In this document: positions 33,414 through 41,639 of the stretch, piece by piece
Layout: each line of letters opens with the position of its first letter
How positions within the stretch are numbered: position 1 is the stretch's first letter
Source: an uncultured Eubacteriales bacterium
GTDB taxonomy: Bacteria; Bacillota; Clostridia; Oscillospirales; Oscillospiraceae
Assembly: GCA_900319275.1 (NCBI GenBank)
Contig: ONNS01000012.1
Location: 1-64,000, forward strand
DNA: 64,000 bases
Direction of reading: 5' to 3'
The notes under the pieces: model-generated
The model's input: only the letters and a program-made list of their open reading frames with translations
The model's database searches: none
What the model was told of the DNA's origin: nothing
Made by a program: the position numbers and the translations under genes

Positions 33414-34079
33414 TATCATCGCACGGATCAAACGGTAGAGTTCTTCGTTCTTCTCCTCCGCCGTGCGCTCGGCACCGTTTTGGCGGCAGGCAATGCGTGT
33501 CCAGCCGTAGAATTCGGCCGCACGCTCCGCCGTACGCAGACAGCGGCGCAGATAGTCTGTATCCTGCTCATGAATATCGGCGTGTGTGTTGGTCTGCTGC
33601 TCCCGCGTGCGCATACGGCGCAGGGATGTTTCAATATCCACATCCAGATAGACAACAAGATCGGGCTTTGGCAGCCCCATTTTATCATATTCGAGATCGC
33701 TGAGCCACGCGAAAAAGGACGGCAATTCCTCATCCGGCAGCTTGCAGCCCTGATGGACCGCGTTCGATGTCGTATACCGGTCAGATACGATCAGGCCGCC
33801 GTTTTGATAAAGCCTTCCCCAGTCGTCACGATAGGAGGCAAAGCGGTCCACTGCATAAAAGGTCGAGGCGGTATACGCATTCACGTCGTCTGGATGCGAG
33901 CCGAAAGCCCCATTCAGATACAGGCGGATCAATGCACTGCTTTCCTTATCATAGCGCGGGAACACAATATGGTTATAGTCTATGCCGTCCCGACGCAGCT
34001 TCTCGCACAGCATTCGATACTGTGTGGATTTTCCGCTGCCGTCGATCCCTTCAAGAACGATCAGTCTCCCCTGTTTCAA
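33411..34079 (-). CDS. tmk: Thymidylate kinase
   Basis: Phosphorylates dTMP to dTDP. The 222-residue product has the P-loop LEGIDGSGKST at the N-terminus, the DR(Y/F) segment VSDRYTTSN and a lid region. It starts with TTG at 34079 behind GGGAGG; that codon overlaps the stop of the upstream glycosyltransferase by the four bases TTGA. The open frame upstream belongs to the neighbour. Somewhat long for the family, with extra residues in the LID part. Confidence 0.92.
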   Translation of the reverse strand: MKQGRLIVLEGIDGSGKSTQYRMLCEKLRRDGIDYNHIVFPRYDKESSALIRLYLNGAFGSHPDDVNAYTASTFYAVDRFASYRDDWGRLYQNGGLIVSDRYTTSNAVHQGCKLPDEELPSFFAWLSDLEYDKMGLPKPDLVVYLDVDIETSLRRMRTREQQTNTHADIHEQDTDYLRRCLRTAERAAEFYGWTRIACRQNGAERTAEEKNEELYRLIRAMI

Positions 34080-34813
34080 GCCTGGTTTCCTCCCAATCTG
34101 ATCTTTGCTGCCGCCAAAAACAGCAGCGGCAATCTGGCAATCCGCCCGATCCGCCGCGGCTCGCAGATGAGTCTGTACAGCCATTCGAGCCCGACGCGCT
34201 GCACAATTACCGGTGCGCGGCGCTTATAGCCGGAAAAAACATCCAACGCTCCGCCGAGTCCGATGCCAAGACCGAAATGCAGCTTCCCCGCATTCTCGTC
34301 CAGCCACTTTTCCTGTCGGGGACTGCCCAGGCATACCAGCAGCAGCGCCGGACAAGCCGCATTGATTTCACGCCGAAGCGTTTCTTCTTCGTTTATGTTG
34401 AAATATCCGCCGCAAACGCCGGCAATTCGAAGTCCCGGATACCGCATTTGCAGTCGCTCTGCTGCCTGTTCACCAACACCATTTTCCGCCCCCAGCAGAT
34501 ACACGCTCTCCCCTTTTCCGGCAAGCTTCGCCATAACGGCAGCGGCCAGATCGATCCCCGGGACACGGTGTGTAAGCGGTTGCCCCAGCAATCTTGAAGC
34601 AAGGATAACCCCGATGCCATCCGCCACCGTGAGATCGGCGCGCTGCAGAATCTGCCGCAGCCGGGCGTCTCGCCTGGCTGCCAGCAGGATCTCGGCATTG
34701 GGTGTGACGGCGATGGCCGAGCGCCGCTCTTCACTCATGGCGACGGCGCGTTCTGCGGCCTCCTCCAGGCTTACATCATCAAAGGGGATGCTGAAGACTG
34801 TGGTTTTACTCAT
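34076..34813 (-). CDS. WecG/TagA/CpsF-family glycosyltransferase
   Basis: Family GT26 enzyme that adds N-acetylmannosamine or a related sugar to a lipid-linked precursor, as TagA does in wall teichoic acid synthesis. The 245-residue protein has the conserved TPNAEILLAAR, ADGIGV, LLGAENGVGEQAA and LGSPRQEKWL segments. Soluble or peripheral membrane. No other teichoic acid gene lies nearby. It is coupled to tmk (4-bp overlap) and to the sirtuin gene (its ATG at 34813 overlaps that stop). Confidence 0.92.
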   Translation of the reverse strand: MSKTTVFSIPFDDVSLEEAAERAVAMSEERRSAIAVTPNAEILLAARRDARLRQILQRADLTVADGIGVILASRLLGQPLTHRVPGIDLAAAVMAKLAGKGESVYLLGAENGVGEQAAERLQMRYPGLRIAGVCGGYFNINEEETLRREINAACPALLLVCLGSPRQEKWLDENAGKLHFGLGIGLGGALDVFSGYKRRAPVIVQRVGLEWLYRLICEPRRIGRIARLPLLFLAAAKIRLGGNQA

Positions 34814-35526
34814 ATCTGGCTGAAAACGTCTCCGATCTTCTGATGGATCACCAGATTGGCATAGCTGTCATAGGGTGTCTCGCTGAGATTGACAAGCGCC
34901 AGCTTTTCTCCGCGATAATAGCGGATCAAACCGGCTGCCGGATAGACGTTCAGCGATGTACCGCCGATGATCAATACATCGGCCGCGCGGATATAATGGA
35001 TCGCGCGCATCATCACGTCCTCATCCAGCGGTTCTTCATACAGTACGATATCCGGCCGGATGACGCCGCCGCAGTCACAGCGGGGCACCCCCTCGCCGTG
35101 ATTCATCAATTCAGCGCTGTAAGGTTTGCGGCAGCGTGAGCAATAGGCGCGCAGGATGCTGCCGTGCAGCTCCAGCACGTTTTTACTGCCGGCGGCCTGG
35201 TGAAGTCCATCGATATTCTGGGTAATCACCGCACGCAGCTTGCCCTCCTGCTCAAGCTTAGCCAGACGCAGATGGGCACGGTTGGGCTTGACCCCATCAA
35301 TCACCAGTTTTTCCCTGTGAAAGCGGTAATATTCATCGGGATGCCGTGAAAAAAACGTGGCGCTGAGGATCTCCTCGGGCGGATACTTCCATTTCTGATG
35401 GTAGAGCCCGTCCACACTGCGAAAGTCGGGGATCCCGCTCTCGGTGCTGACACCGGCGCCACCGAAGAAGACCACATTATCGCTCTCCGCGATCCACTGC
35501 TTCAACTGAGCAATTGCCTGATCCAT
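34810..35526 (-). CDS. NAD-dependent protein deacylase, SIR2 family
   Basis: Sirtuin that removes acyl groups from protein lysines with NAD. The 238-residue protein has GAGVSTESGIPDFRS, the QNIDGLH motif, the catalytic His in ELHGS, four zinc cysteines (CSRC and CDC with a following pattern) and GGTSLNVYPAAGL. The ATG at 35526 gives the usual start. It is the first gene of a tight sirtuin-tagA-tmk run. Confidence 0.95.
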   Translation of the reverse strand: MDQAIAQLKQWIAESDNVVFFGGAGVSTESGIPDFRSVDGLYHQKWKYPPEEILSATFFSRHPDEYYRFHREKLVIDGVKPNRAHLRLAKLEQEGKLRAVITQNIDGLHQAAGSKNVLELHGSILRAYCSRCRKPYSAELMNHGEGVPRCDCGGVIRPDIVLYEEPLDEDVMMRAIHYIRAADVLIIGGTSLNVYPAAGLIRYYRGEKLALVNLSETPYDSYANLVIHQKIGDVFSQI

Positions 35527-35618
35527 GCGGATCCCTCCCCTATTATTCGTGTATGGTATTATACACCACAAGCATCCTCTTGACAAGCCATGCTTTTATA
35601 ACGCATCCTCATATGCAT

Positions 35619-36221
35619 TCAACCTTGCGTCCCTTTGATCCATTCGTCCAGGAACCGCATCTGCTCGTCTGTGTGAAACCAATGCTCTCCCTTTTCCATC
35701 ACTGTCAGTTTTGCGTTGTGCTCCTTTGCAAAGGCCGCGATTGTTTCATAGTCTGTCAGATCATCTCTGCCGCCGTAAAGGATCTCCGTGGAGGCATCCC
35801 ATTTTACAGGGTGCTGTCGGACGTAGCACAGGTATGCCCATGAAAGATCCTCTCCGAAATCGGTGCGGATCACGCCCTCTGCTTTCAGCTGCTCTTCTGT
35901 CACATTGGCCCAGCCCATCATATTGCAGATTAGCCGCTCCATGTCGACAATGGGCGAAATGAAATAAGCCTTATCAATCAGTTCGTCGATCCCGGCATTC
36001 ATGCTGAAATACGCGCCGATGCTGTTGGCAACCAGCGTGATGCTGTCATATCTCTTTTTCAGCTCGTTTAGCTTACCCCGAATCTCTCTCCCTGCCTCCC
36101 ATGGAGTGGTGCATGAATAAACCAGACCGATCACGTCTCGACCGGGAAACAGCGGTCGGTAATGCGCGCTCTCTGCGGCGCTTCCGCCTTTTCCGTGGAC
36201 GTACAAAACCAAATCACTCAT
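35619..36221 (-). CDS. Alpha/beta hydrolase
   Basis: A 200-residue hydrolase of the alpha/beta fold. The oxyanion strand LYVHGKGGS is followed by the nucleophile elbow ANSIGAY (Ser), an Asp in YGGRDDLTD and His in KGEHWFHTD, so the catalytic triad looks intact. No signal peptide; cytoplasmic. The substrate is unknown. It opens the accessory island that runs to about 44.9 kb. Confidence 0.85.
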   Translation of the reverse strand: MSDLVLYVHGKGGSAAESAHYRPLFPGRDVIGLVYSCTTPWEAGREIRGKLNELKKRYDSITLVANSIGAYFSMNAGIDELIDKAYFISPIVDMERLICNMMGWANVTEEQLKAEGVIRTDFGEDLSWAYLCYVRQHPVKWDASTEILYGGRDDLTDYETIAAFAKEHNAKLTVMEKGEHWFHTDEQMRFLDEWIKGTQG

Positions 36222-36291
36222 ACGGTTCTTCTTCAGATCAAAGTATCTGACACGGGATTCTAATCTTTCCCCCGAAGGAAATGCTATGCCT

Positions 36292-36924
36292 TTATTTTTT
36301 CCTGATCGGATGCCGGATCACCGTTTTCAACTTTTCCGGCGGTACTTTTCTGGCGTCGCTCAAATAGATCTCATGGTGCATTCTCTGATTTGTTATGTCC
36401 AGCACATATCCCTGGTTCTCCATGTACTCATGCATCCTGGCAACCGTAGAGGGTTCATCGTCATAGGAACCTGCATGCATGCATTGGACGCACAGCCCTT
36501 CATCGTAGGTCAGGAACTCTGCCGTCGAGAAGTCTGTCTTCTTTTTTCTTGTCGCTTCCTCGACGGCCCATGCGAAATCATCTGCGGTCACGAAATCAGG
36601 CAGACGAATCACGGAAATCCACTGAAAGGCATCTTTATGCGCATAGTCAATGCCCTGGACGGCGTCCTGCCACCAAAAGCCTTCCAGCGGCGGAACAACG
36701 TAATCAAAATAGCCCTCGATGCGATGATCCCCCATTTTGCTCATCTTAATGGTAAAGGCAATGCCGTACAGCAGAGCGATGGACTGCTTGTACTCACCCT
36801 CCTCCTGATTAGGGTCGCCCTGTCCCCTGACTGCAATATAATTCATGGACGGAACGGTTACGATGCCGGGTTTATTTTTCGGCATGTAGAATTCTTTGTA
36901 TTCCTTTTTAAAATCAAACGCCAT
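36292..36924 (-). CDS. GyrI-like small-molecule-binding protein
   Basis: A 210-residue protein of the stand-alone GyrI-like/SOUL-type fold, recognisable from MNYIAVRGQGDPN near the N-terminus and from the C-terminal MHHEIYLSDARKVPPEKLKTVIR. Such proteins bind or hydrolyse small hydrophobic molecules. There is no DNA-binding domain. A second GyrI-like domain is present in the broken AraC gene at 40137-41057. Confidence 0.88.
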   Translation of the reverse strand: MAFDFKKEYKEFYMPKNKPGIVTVPSMNYIAVRGQGDPNQEEGEYKQSIALLYGIAFTIKMSKMGDHRIEGYFDYVVPPLEGFWWQDAVQGIDYAHKDAFQWISVIRLPDFVTADDFAWAVEEATRKKKTDFSTAEFLTYDEGLCVQCMHAGSYDDEPSTVARMHEYMENQGYVLDITNQRMHHEIYLSDARKVPPEKLKTVIRHPIRKK

Positions 36925-37003
36925 TGCTTTATCCTCCGCATTTACTATTTCTTATCTGACAATCTTAACAGGATGGCGACGGCCCCGAGCGTCTTTGCCC
37001 GGT

Positions 37004-37525
37004 TCAGCGCTTTGGCAGCCAATACTGAATGCCCCAGTGTTCAAAGTCCCACTGCTCACTGTAGTCGTTGCATTCGTAATCCACGTACCAGAGCAGACCG
37101 TCATGAATAACGAAATTGGTCGGGTAATAGTCGATGTTCAGCCCGGCCGCCATGGCCTTTGCCGCCATGTCACGCACCTGGGGCAGGTACGGCTCGACCG
37201 ATGCGCCAGATTGCACCAGCTCCATCACGGTCGGCCCCTCGATATAGTCCTTGACGATCCGCTCGGTCTCCCTGTCCACGGCATGCATCCGGGGGATGCG
37301 GATGCCCGCCTTTTGCAGCCGCTCATAATCCCGCAATTCAGCCTCGATCTTGTTGCCGAAGGTATAGTAATCGCAGGGCTCGTGATGGATCTGCTTGACT
37401 ACCACCTGCACCCCATCTTTTTCCGCGAGATAAGAATACCCGCCCTTGCCTTTCCCCAACAGGCGAAGGATCCGGTACGCTGTTTCGTCGACAACAAGAT
37501 TTCCGTTCCTTTCCATATCGTTCAT
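37004..37525 (-). CDS. Compact protein-kinase-like phosphotransferase
   Basis: A 173-residue protein with a minimal kinase fold: glycine loop LGKGKGGYS, an ATP-anchoring Lys in VVKQIHHE, a catalytic loop read as NIDYYPTNFVI and a metal-binding Asp in WYVDYECN. It is shorter than Ser/Thr kinases and lies nearer the RIO/aminoglycoside phosphotransferase group; the target is unknown. The start overlaps the stop of the upstream acetyltransferase by 4 bp (ATGA). Confidence 0.75.
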   Translation of the reverse strand: MNDMERNGNLVVDETAYRILRLLGKGKGGYSYLAEKDGVQVVVKQIHHEPCDYYTFGNKIEAELRDYERLQKAGIRIPRMHAVDRETERIVKDYIEGPTVMELVQSGASVEPYLPQVRDMAAKAMAAGLNIDYYPTNFVIHDGLLWYVDYECNDYSEQWDFEHWGIQYWLPKR

Positions 37526-38001
37526 CTTGTTCCTTCCGTTGCATCAATCGGGCGGTCCAACGTGAAGCGGGGCCCTTCCTCTCCAAATGTTCCGTTGGGG
37601 CGAAAGCCGCATTTTTCGAGGACTCTCTGCGACGTGGCATTTTCTTCGTCCGTTTCCGCTTCCAGCGACCTTACAACCGGATGAAGGAAAGCCCAGCGGC
37701 AGGCCGCATGCACCGCTTCCGTGGCATAGCCCTGCCCCTGGTATTCTTCCAGAATCCCGTATCCGATCTCCGCAATCCCGTTTTCCTGGAGCCCTTTGAA
37801 GCAGAGATCCCCGACATGCGTGCCGTCCGTCTTCTCGATCATCCAGATGGCATACCAGTCCCATTGCTCAGGGTTCCGGACGCAGCCCTCCAGCATTTCG
37901 GAATACGCTTTTTTGAGTTCTGCGTCCTGCTCGGAAGCGATCATAGCCTTCATCTGCTCTCGCGAGGCGGGATAGATACGCAAGCGTTCTGTATTCAGCA
38001 T
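37522..38001 (-). CDS. GNAT acetyltransferase, RimJ/RimL type
   Basis: A 159-residue acetyltransferase that begins TERLRIYPAS and has the acetyl-CoA motif EEYQGQGYATEA and a C-terminal VLEKCGFRPNG. The RimJ/RimL-like pattern suggests acetylation of an amino group on a protein or small molecule. The ATG at 38001 follows GAGAGG. It is coupled to the kinase-like gene downstream. Confidence 0.9.
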   Translation of the reverse strand: MLNTERLRIYPASREQMKAMIASEQDAELKKAYSEMLEGCVRNPEQWDWYAIWMIEKTDGTHVGDLCFKGLQENGIAEIGYGILEEYQGQGYATEAVHAACRWAFLHPVVRSLEAETDEENATSQRVLEKCGFRPNGTFGEEGPRFTLDRPIDATEGTR

Positions 38002-38087
38002 AGATACCTCTCTTGAAATTCTGTTTTTTCGCAAGAGCCGGTACACCGCCAGGATGCACCGGCTCCCGTTTTAGTTCGCCATTCGGT

Positions 38088-38759
38088 TTAGAAGATCTGT
38101 CCCGGGAGTCTCAGCTTCACTTTGTGAGGAAATGCTTTGTCAAATTCCTCCAAATCCGCGTCGTCCACGTAGTAGCCCTGCGGCGTCTGGTAGACGCCGG
38201 TGATCCCGTCGAGATAGCCGGGAATCAGCTCTTTGCAGAGGAAGAAGGAGTCGTCCGCGCCCTCCGGCAGATCGTGATAGCGGATGCCGAAGTTCCGGGC
38301 ATAGCTAAAGCCGCTGTGGCCGTAGAAGCCGATGTTGCCCTCAAACAGCACCGCGCCGAAGCCCCTGGCTGCCGCCTTTTCCAGCGAGTAGTCCAGCAGC
38401 TTTTTGCCGTAGCCTTGGCGCTTGAGCTCCGGCGTGATGCCGATCGGCCCCATAGTCAGAACTTCGATTACCCGGCCGTCGTCGGCTTCGATGACAGTGC
38501 GCATGAACATGTTCTGCCCGATCAGCACGCCGTCTTTTTCTGCGGCAGAATGATCCCCCGGATCATTCTCCTGCACGCTAAGGCGCATCACAAAGTCCAG
38601 TTCCTTCACGAATGCCGGATCGTCCCGGAGCACATGGATCACATAATGTTCGCTGCACCCCGGACGGTACACGTTCCAGAACGATTCTCTGACGAGGTTT
38701 TCCACTTCTCTGTAGTCCTCGGTTCTTTCCAAACGAATGGTATAGTCATTGGTATTCAT
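38088..38759 (-). CDS. GNAT acetyltransferase
   Basis: A 223-residue protein with an N-terminal GNAT domain carrying GPIGITPELKRQGYGKKL and FYGHSGF, followed by a C-terminal extension of about 60 residues. Substrate unknown. The start lies 4 bp after the XRE gene stop and its binding site TGAGGTAA is inside that gene's end, so the pair is translationally linked. Confidence 0.88.
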   Translation of the reverse strand: MNTNDYTIRLERTEDYREVENLVRESFWNVYRPGCSEHYVIHVLRDDPAFVKELDFVMRLSVQENDPGDHSAAEKDGVLIGQNMFMRTVIEADDGRVIEVLTMGPIGITPELKRQGYGKKLLDYSLEKAAARGFGAVLFEGNIGFYGHSGFSYARNFGIRYHDLPEGADDSFFLCKELIPGYLDGITGVYQTPQGYYVDDADLEEFDKAFPHKVKLRLPGQIF

Positions 38760-38763
38760 TGTG

Positions 38764-39366
38764 TTACCTCAATTTCATAATTCCGAATGTTTTCATTACC
38801 AACAGCGCAAAACAGAGGATTCCGGCATAGGGCTGTCTTGCTGCGATAAAAACGGCAACGGCCATAACGGACAGCGCCATGCCCGTGACCAAGCGATGTT
38901 TGTTCCAGACCGGTCTGTCAAAACGGATCAGGATCAAGCCGCAAAGGCCGTTGATGGCTGTAAGTCCGATCACAGTCAGGAAGACGATCCTCACCCAGGC
39001 ATGGACATCGGTCAGTCCAAGCAGACTTACCGCTGCCGGTGAAGCTTCTCCGTTTCCAAACACCGGCAAAAACAGCAGAAGCGCTATAAGAAGATCCAGT
39101 GTATTGCAGATGAAAGCGAGCGTCCTGCCGGCAAGCGCCTGCTTTTCCTCCTCCGCAGCAGAGAGGATCTCCTCCGGGCAGATCAGTTCATCGATCGTCA
39201 CGGAGAAATAACGGGATATTTCTTTTAAGGAGTCAATGCTGGGATATCCTCTGCCGGATTCCCATTTGGAGATGGCCGTTCGGGAAACGAACAGCTTTTC
39301 AGCAAGCTCCTCCTGAGTAAGCCCCTTGCTTTTTCGTAATTCCTGCAGTTTTTCATTGAATTCCAT
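38764..39366 (-). CDS. XRE regulator with four membrane helices
   Basis: A 200-residue protein with an XRE helix-turn-helix (about 3-58, EFNEKLQELRKSKGLTQEEL) followed by about four membrane helices (roughly 83-198). The DNA-binding part is thus tethered to the membrane. The ATG at 39366 has GGGAGG upstream and overlaps the end of the PAP2 gene by 14 bp. Target unknown; the layout suggests control linked to the PAP2 phosphatase. Confidence 0.87.
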   Translation of the reverse strand: MEFNEKLQELRKSKGLTQEELAEKLFVSRTAISKWESGRGYPSIDSLKEISRYFSVTIDELICPEEILSAAEEEKQALAGRTLAFICNTLDLLIALLLFLPVFGNGEASPAAVSLLGLTDVHAWVRIVFLTVIGLTAINGLCGLILIRFDRPVWNKHRLVTGMALSVMAVAVFIAARQPYAGILCFALLVMKTFGIMKLR

Positions 39367-40039
39367 CTGTAGCCTCCCTGCGGCGATCCGCCACATCGAC
39401 AGCGTATCGGTAGAGCAAAAACAGCCCCGCGCTCAGGAAAACAGCGCCGATAATATCCGTCGCCCAGTGAACACCCGATACCGATCTCCCGATCACCATG
39501 AAGGCAGAGAACAGGACGACGAATATGCTTACAATTCGTTTAACAATCATTCTTTCGCATCTTCTGTTGACCTGAAATACAAGCGTTGGCATAACGCTCA
39601 ATACCAGAAGCGTAGTTGAGGATGGATATGACGCTTCCAAAAATCCATTGATCAGGATCGGCCTGTAGTTGATCGGGATCATTTCAAAGACCAGGTAGGC
39701 GAGAATCACCAGAATGTAATAAAACCCCAGAAGAATGATGTCCGGATCGACACGGAACAGGCTTCTCCGTCTGACCATTTGGATAGCCCCTACCGCTCCA
39801 AAACAAAGGCAGATGACGATGGGGACAAGTCCCAGCCAATCCGTAATCGTGTATATGGTCATATGTACGCCCATTAGCTTGTGAAACCATAGATTGAGTG
39901 TCGCAAAGCCGACCTCTGTTCCGTTTGGGCATGCCGCCTGTACGTCAACGCATCGGATCAGCGCCGTCCACAGCAGAAACGCGATCAGGAAACCGATTCC
40001 CGCCCACAAGTGCTTCTTTTTGTTTTGCTCCATCTTCAT
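39353..40039 (-). CDS. PAP2-family membrane phosphatase
   Basis: A 228-residue protein with six membrane helices. It has the phosphatase motifs YPSSTT and SVSGVHWATDI; the first KxxxxxxRP motif is not clear. Related enzymes remove phosphate from undecaprenyl pyrophosphate or other lipids at the outer membrane face. A promoter at 40073-40101 lies directly upstream. It heads a coupled series PAP2-XRE-GNAT. Confidence 0.87.
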   Translation of the reverse strand: MKMEQNKKKHLWAGIGFLIAFLLWTALIRCVDVQAACPNGTEVGFATLNLWFHKLMGVHMTIYTITDWLGLVPIVICLCFGAVGAIQMVRRRSLFRVDPDIILLGFYYILVILAYLVFEMIPINYRPILINGFLEASYPSSTTLLVLSVMPTLVFQVNRRCERMIVKRIVSIFVVLFSAFMVIGRSVSGVHWATDIIGAVFLSAGLFLLYRYAVDVADRRREATDGIQ

Positions 40040-40072
40040 TCCGTCCTTTCTGTCTGCACATCTGACGGAATC

Positions 40073-40101
40073 AATTATAATGCGTCTCTATGAAGTCCGC
40101 A
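40073..40101 (-). promoter_or_regulatory. Sigma-A-type promoter of the PAP2-XRE-GNAT series
   Basis: Minus strand TTGCGG (40096-40101), 17-bp spacer, perfect TATAAT (40073-40078). A short TGATACG-AAG-CGTATCA hairpin lies just upstream (40122-40138) at the end of the broken AraC gene. Confidence 0.6.
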
Positions 40102-40136
40102 AGAAACGGGCTTTCACATCCGTGATACGAAGCGTA

Positions 40137-41057
40137 TCATCTCAAAGAAATGCGAATAATCTGCTTATTTTTTCTCTTCACCGGCACCCAGATCGCGCTG
40201 TGGTAGTCGGGATCGGTTTTTTCTCCGTTTACACAATCATACCACTCCACACTGGCATTACCACAAAGCTCATACTTCGGATTGCCGGGCAGCCACTCCC
40301 GGAAGATTCGCGTGTTCACGCTCTGAAGTGCATCCGGGATCGGGCCAATGCAGTTGAACACCGCCCAGTCGCTCCTGGGAAATTCATAGACAACCATGCC
40401 TTCCGGTACATCGCCGCCCGTGTATTTACCGGCAACGAGATACCGGAACTATCCGCCGCCAATGTCATCGATACAGACGCCATATTCCCCGATGCAGTTG
40501 TCCACCAAGGCCTGCTCATAGGGATTCGCCGGAGCGTTTCCGGCATACACGTTGTAAGCATACTTTTCACAAATCTCATCCCAGAATTTCGGAATCTCCG
40601 CGTAAGCGGTTTCATTGTCAAACTCTTTCTGAAAGCCGATGACCTTGAAAGGGAACATCGGTGTGATTTTGTAGTCCATCTGATTACCTCCATGAATGGA
40701 TAGTTTTATTGTCAAGGGGAGGAAGGTGTTAATGGCCGCTCCACTGCGCACCTGCGATGGTGTTGCGCCATGGAACCGGGAGAAAGCCTTTGTAAAGCTT
40801 TCCGGCGTTTCATACCCGTACCGAAATGCAATGTCGATCACTTTCTCATCCGTATGCTTCAGATCCACTGCCGCTTGGTACAGTCTGCGGTTCCTGATAT
40901 ACTCTCCGATGCCGTATCCGGTCATCAGCGAAAAGCCCCGTTGGAGGAAAAATGGTGAAAGATGCACCCGGTCAGCAACATCATGCACACCGATGTCGTC
41001 GGTCAGATGCTCTTCCATATAATCGATTGCTGTACGAATACTGCTAAGCCATTCCAT
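40137..41057 (-). pseudogene. AraC-family regulator with GyrI-like domain, interrupted by an amber codon
   Basis: Read through one TAG at 40449-40451 (codon 203), the frame encodes 306 residues: an AraC-type double helix-turn-helix (about 8-105, ending in FHGATPSQVR) and a C-terminal GyrI-like effector domain (about 125-300, including YEFPRSDWAVFNCIGP). Everything on both sides of the TAG is in the same frame and well conserved, so this is a single nonsense change, readthrough, or a sequencing error. The ATG at 41057 has AAGGAGGG upstream. As it stands the effector domain would be cut in the middle. Confidence 0.85.
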
Positions 41058-41159
41058 CGGCGGAGCCCTCCTTCCCTTGATAGGATCATTGTATCTCTCA
41101 AAGAGGAAGTTGTCCTGTTATTTCCTGCTCGGATCTGTCTCGCCGCTAACCGGAATCTG

Positions 41160-41408
41160 TTAATCTACCACTTCTCCATGAATAGAAACTCTTCCTTCAT
41201 CCGGACATGCTGCATCAAACATTTTTGCGCGGCAATCTCCATAGTCAAGCGAAGCTCCATTCTGTAATGCATAAACAAACGGATATATACTGTTCCATAG
41301 TTCATGGCACAAAGGCGGGCACAAATCTTCAACGATAAACTCTTGTCCTTTTTTGAAATAACGACCTCTGCATGTACTCTCTGTAATTGTCAGCTTAACC
41401 CTCGGCAT
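41160..41408 (-). CDS. TIGR04076 family protein
   Basis: An 82-residue protein with the family pattern VKLTITESTCRGRYFKKGQEF, CPPLCHELW and CPDEGRVSIHGEV. Its function is not known; spaced cysteines suggest metal binding. Its start shares one base with the stop of the preceding gene (TGATG), so they are coupled. AT-rich compared with the core genes. Confidence 0.85.
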   Translation of the reverse strand: MPRVKLTITESTCRGRYFKKGQEFIVEDLCPPLCHELWNSIYPFVYALQNGASLDYGDCRAKMFDAACPDEGRVSIHGEVVD

Positions 41409-41623
41409 CAGGATTCCCCCTGCACTATTTCAAAATCAACCGTCTTCCCTTTGAGTGAGATCTTTCCCACCTTATATCCGTAATTCAACAGTTCCTTCTT
41501 GCTATTCAGGAAAGAGTGGTCAATCGATATACCGGCAATCTTCTCTATCTCATCAAAAGTCAGCTTGATGCTGTCCGTATCGTTTTCCCTGATCCAATTC
41601 CATAACGGTTCATATTTGCTCAT
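41408..41623 (-). CDS. Small DUF7662-like protein
   Basis: A 71-residue protein starting MSKYEPLWNWIRENDTDSI and ending KGKTVDFEIVQ. The first part resembles a short domain seen in many bacterial small proteins, where LTFDEIEKIAG leads to a helix for possible nucleic-acid binding. Family name is from memory and moderately sure. The ATG at 41623 gives the conserved start. Located between the radical SAM gene and the TIGR04076 gene. Confidence 0.65.
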   Translation of the reverse strand: MSKYEPLWNWIRENDTDSIKLTFDEIEKIAGISIDHSFLNSKKELLNYGYKVGKISLKGKTVDFEIVQGES

Positions 41624-41639
41624 AGTATACCTTCGATCG

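Noticed and set aside
40449..40451. Amber codon as a genome-wide recoded sense codon
   Set aside because: Other clear genes in the window do not show internal TAG codons, so general recoding is not supported.
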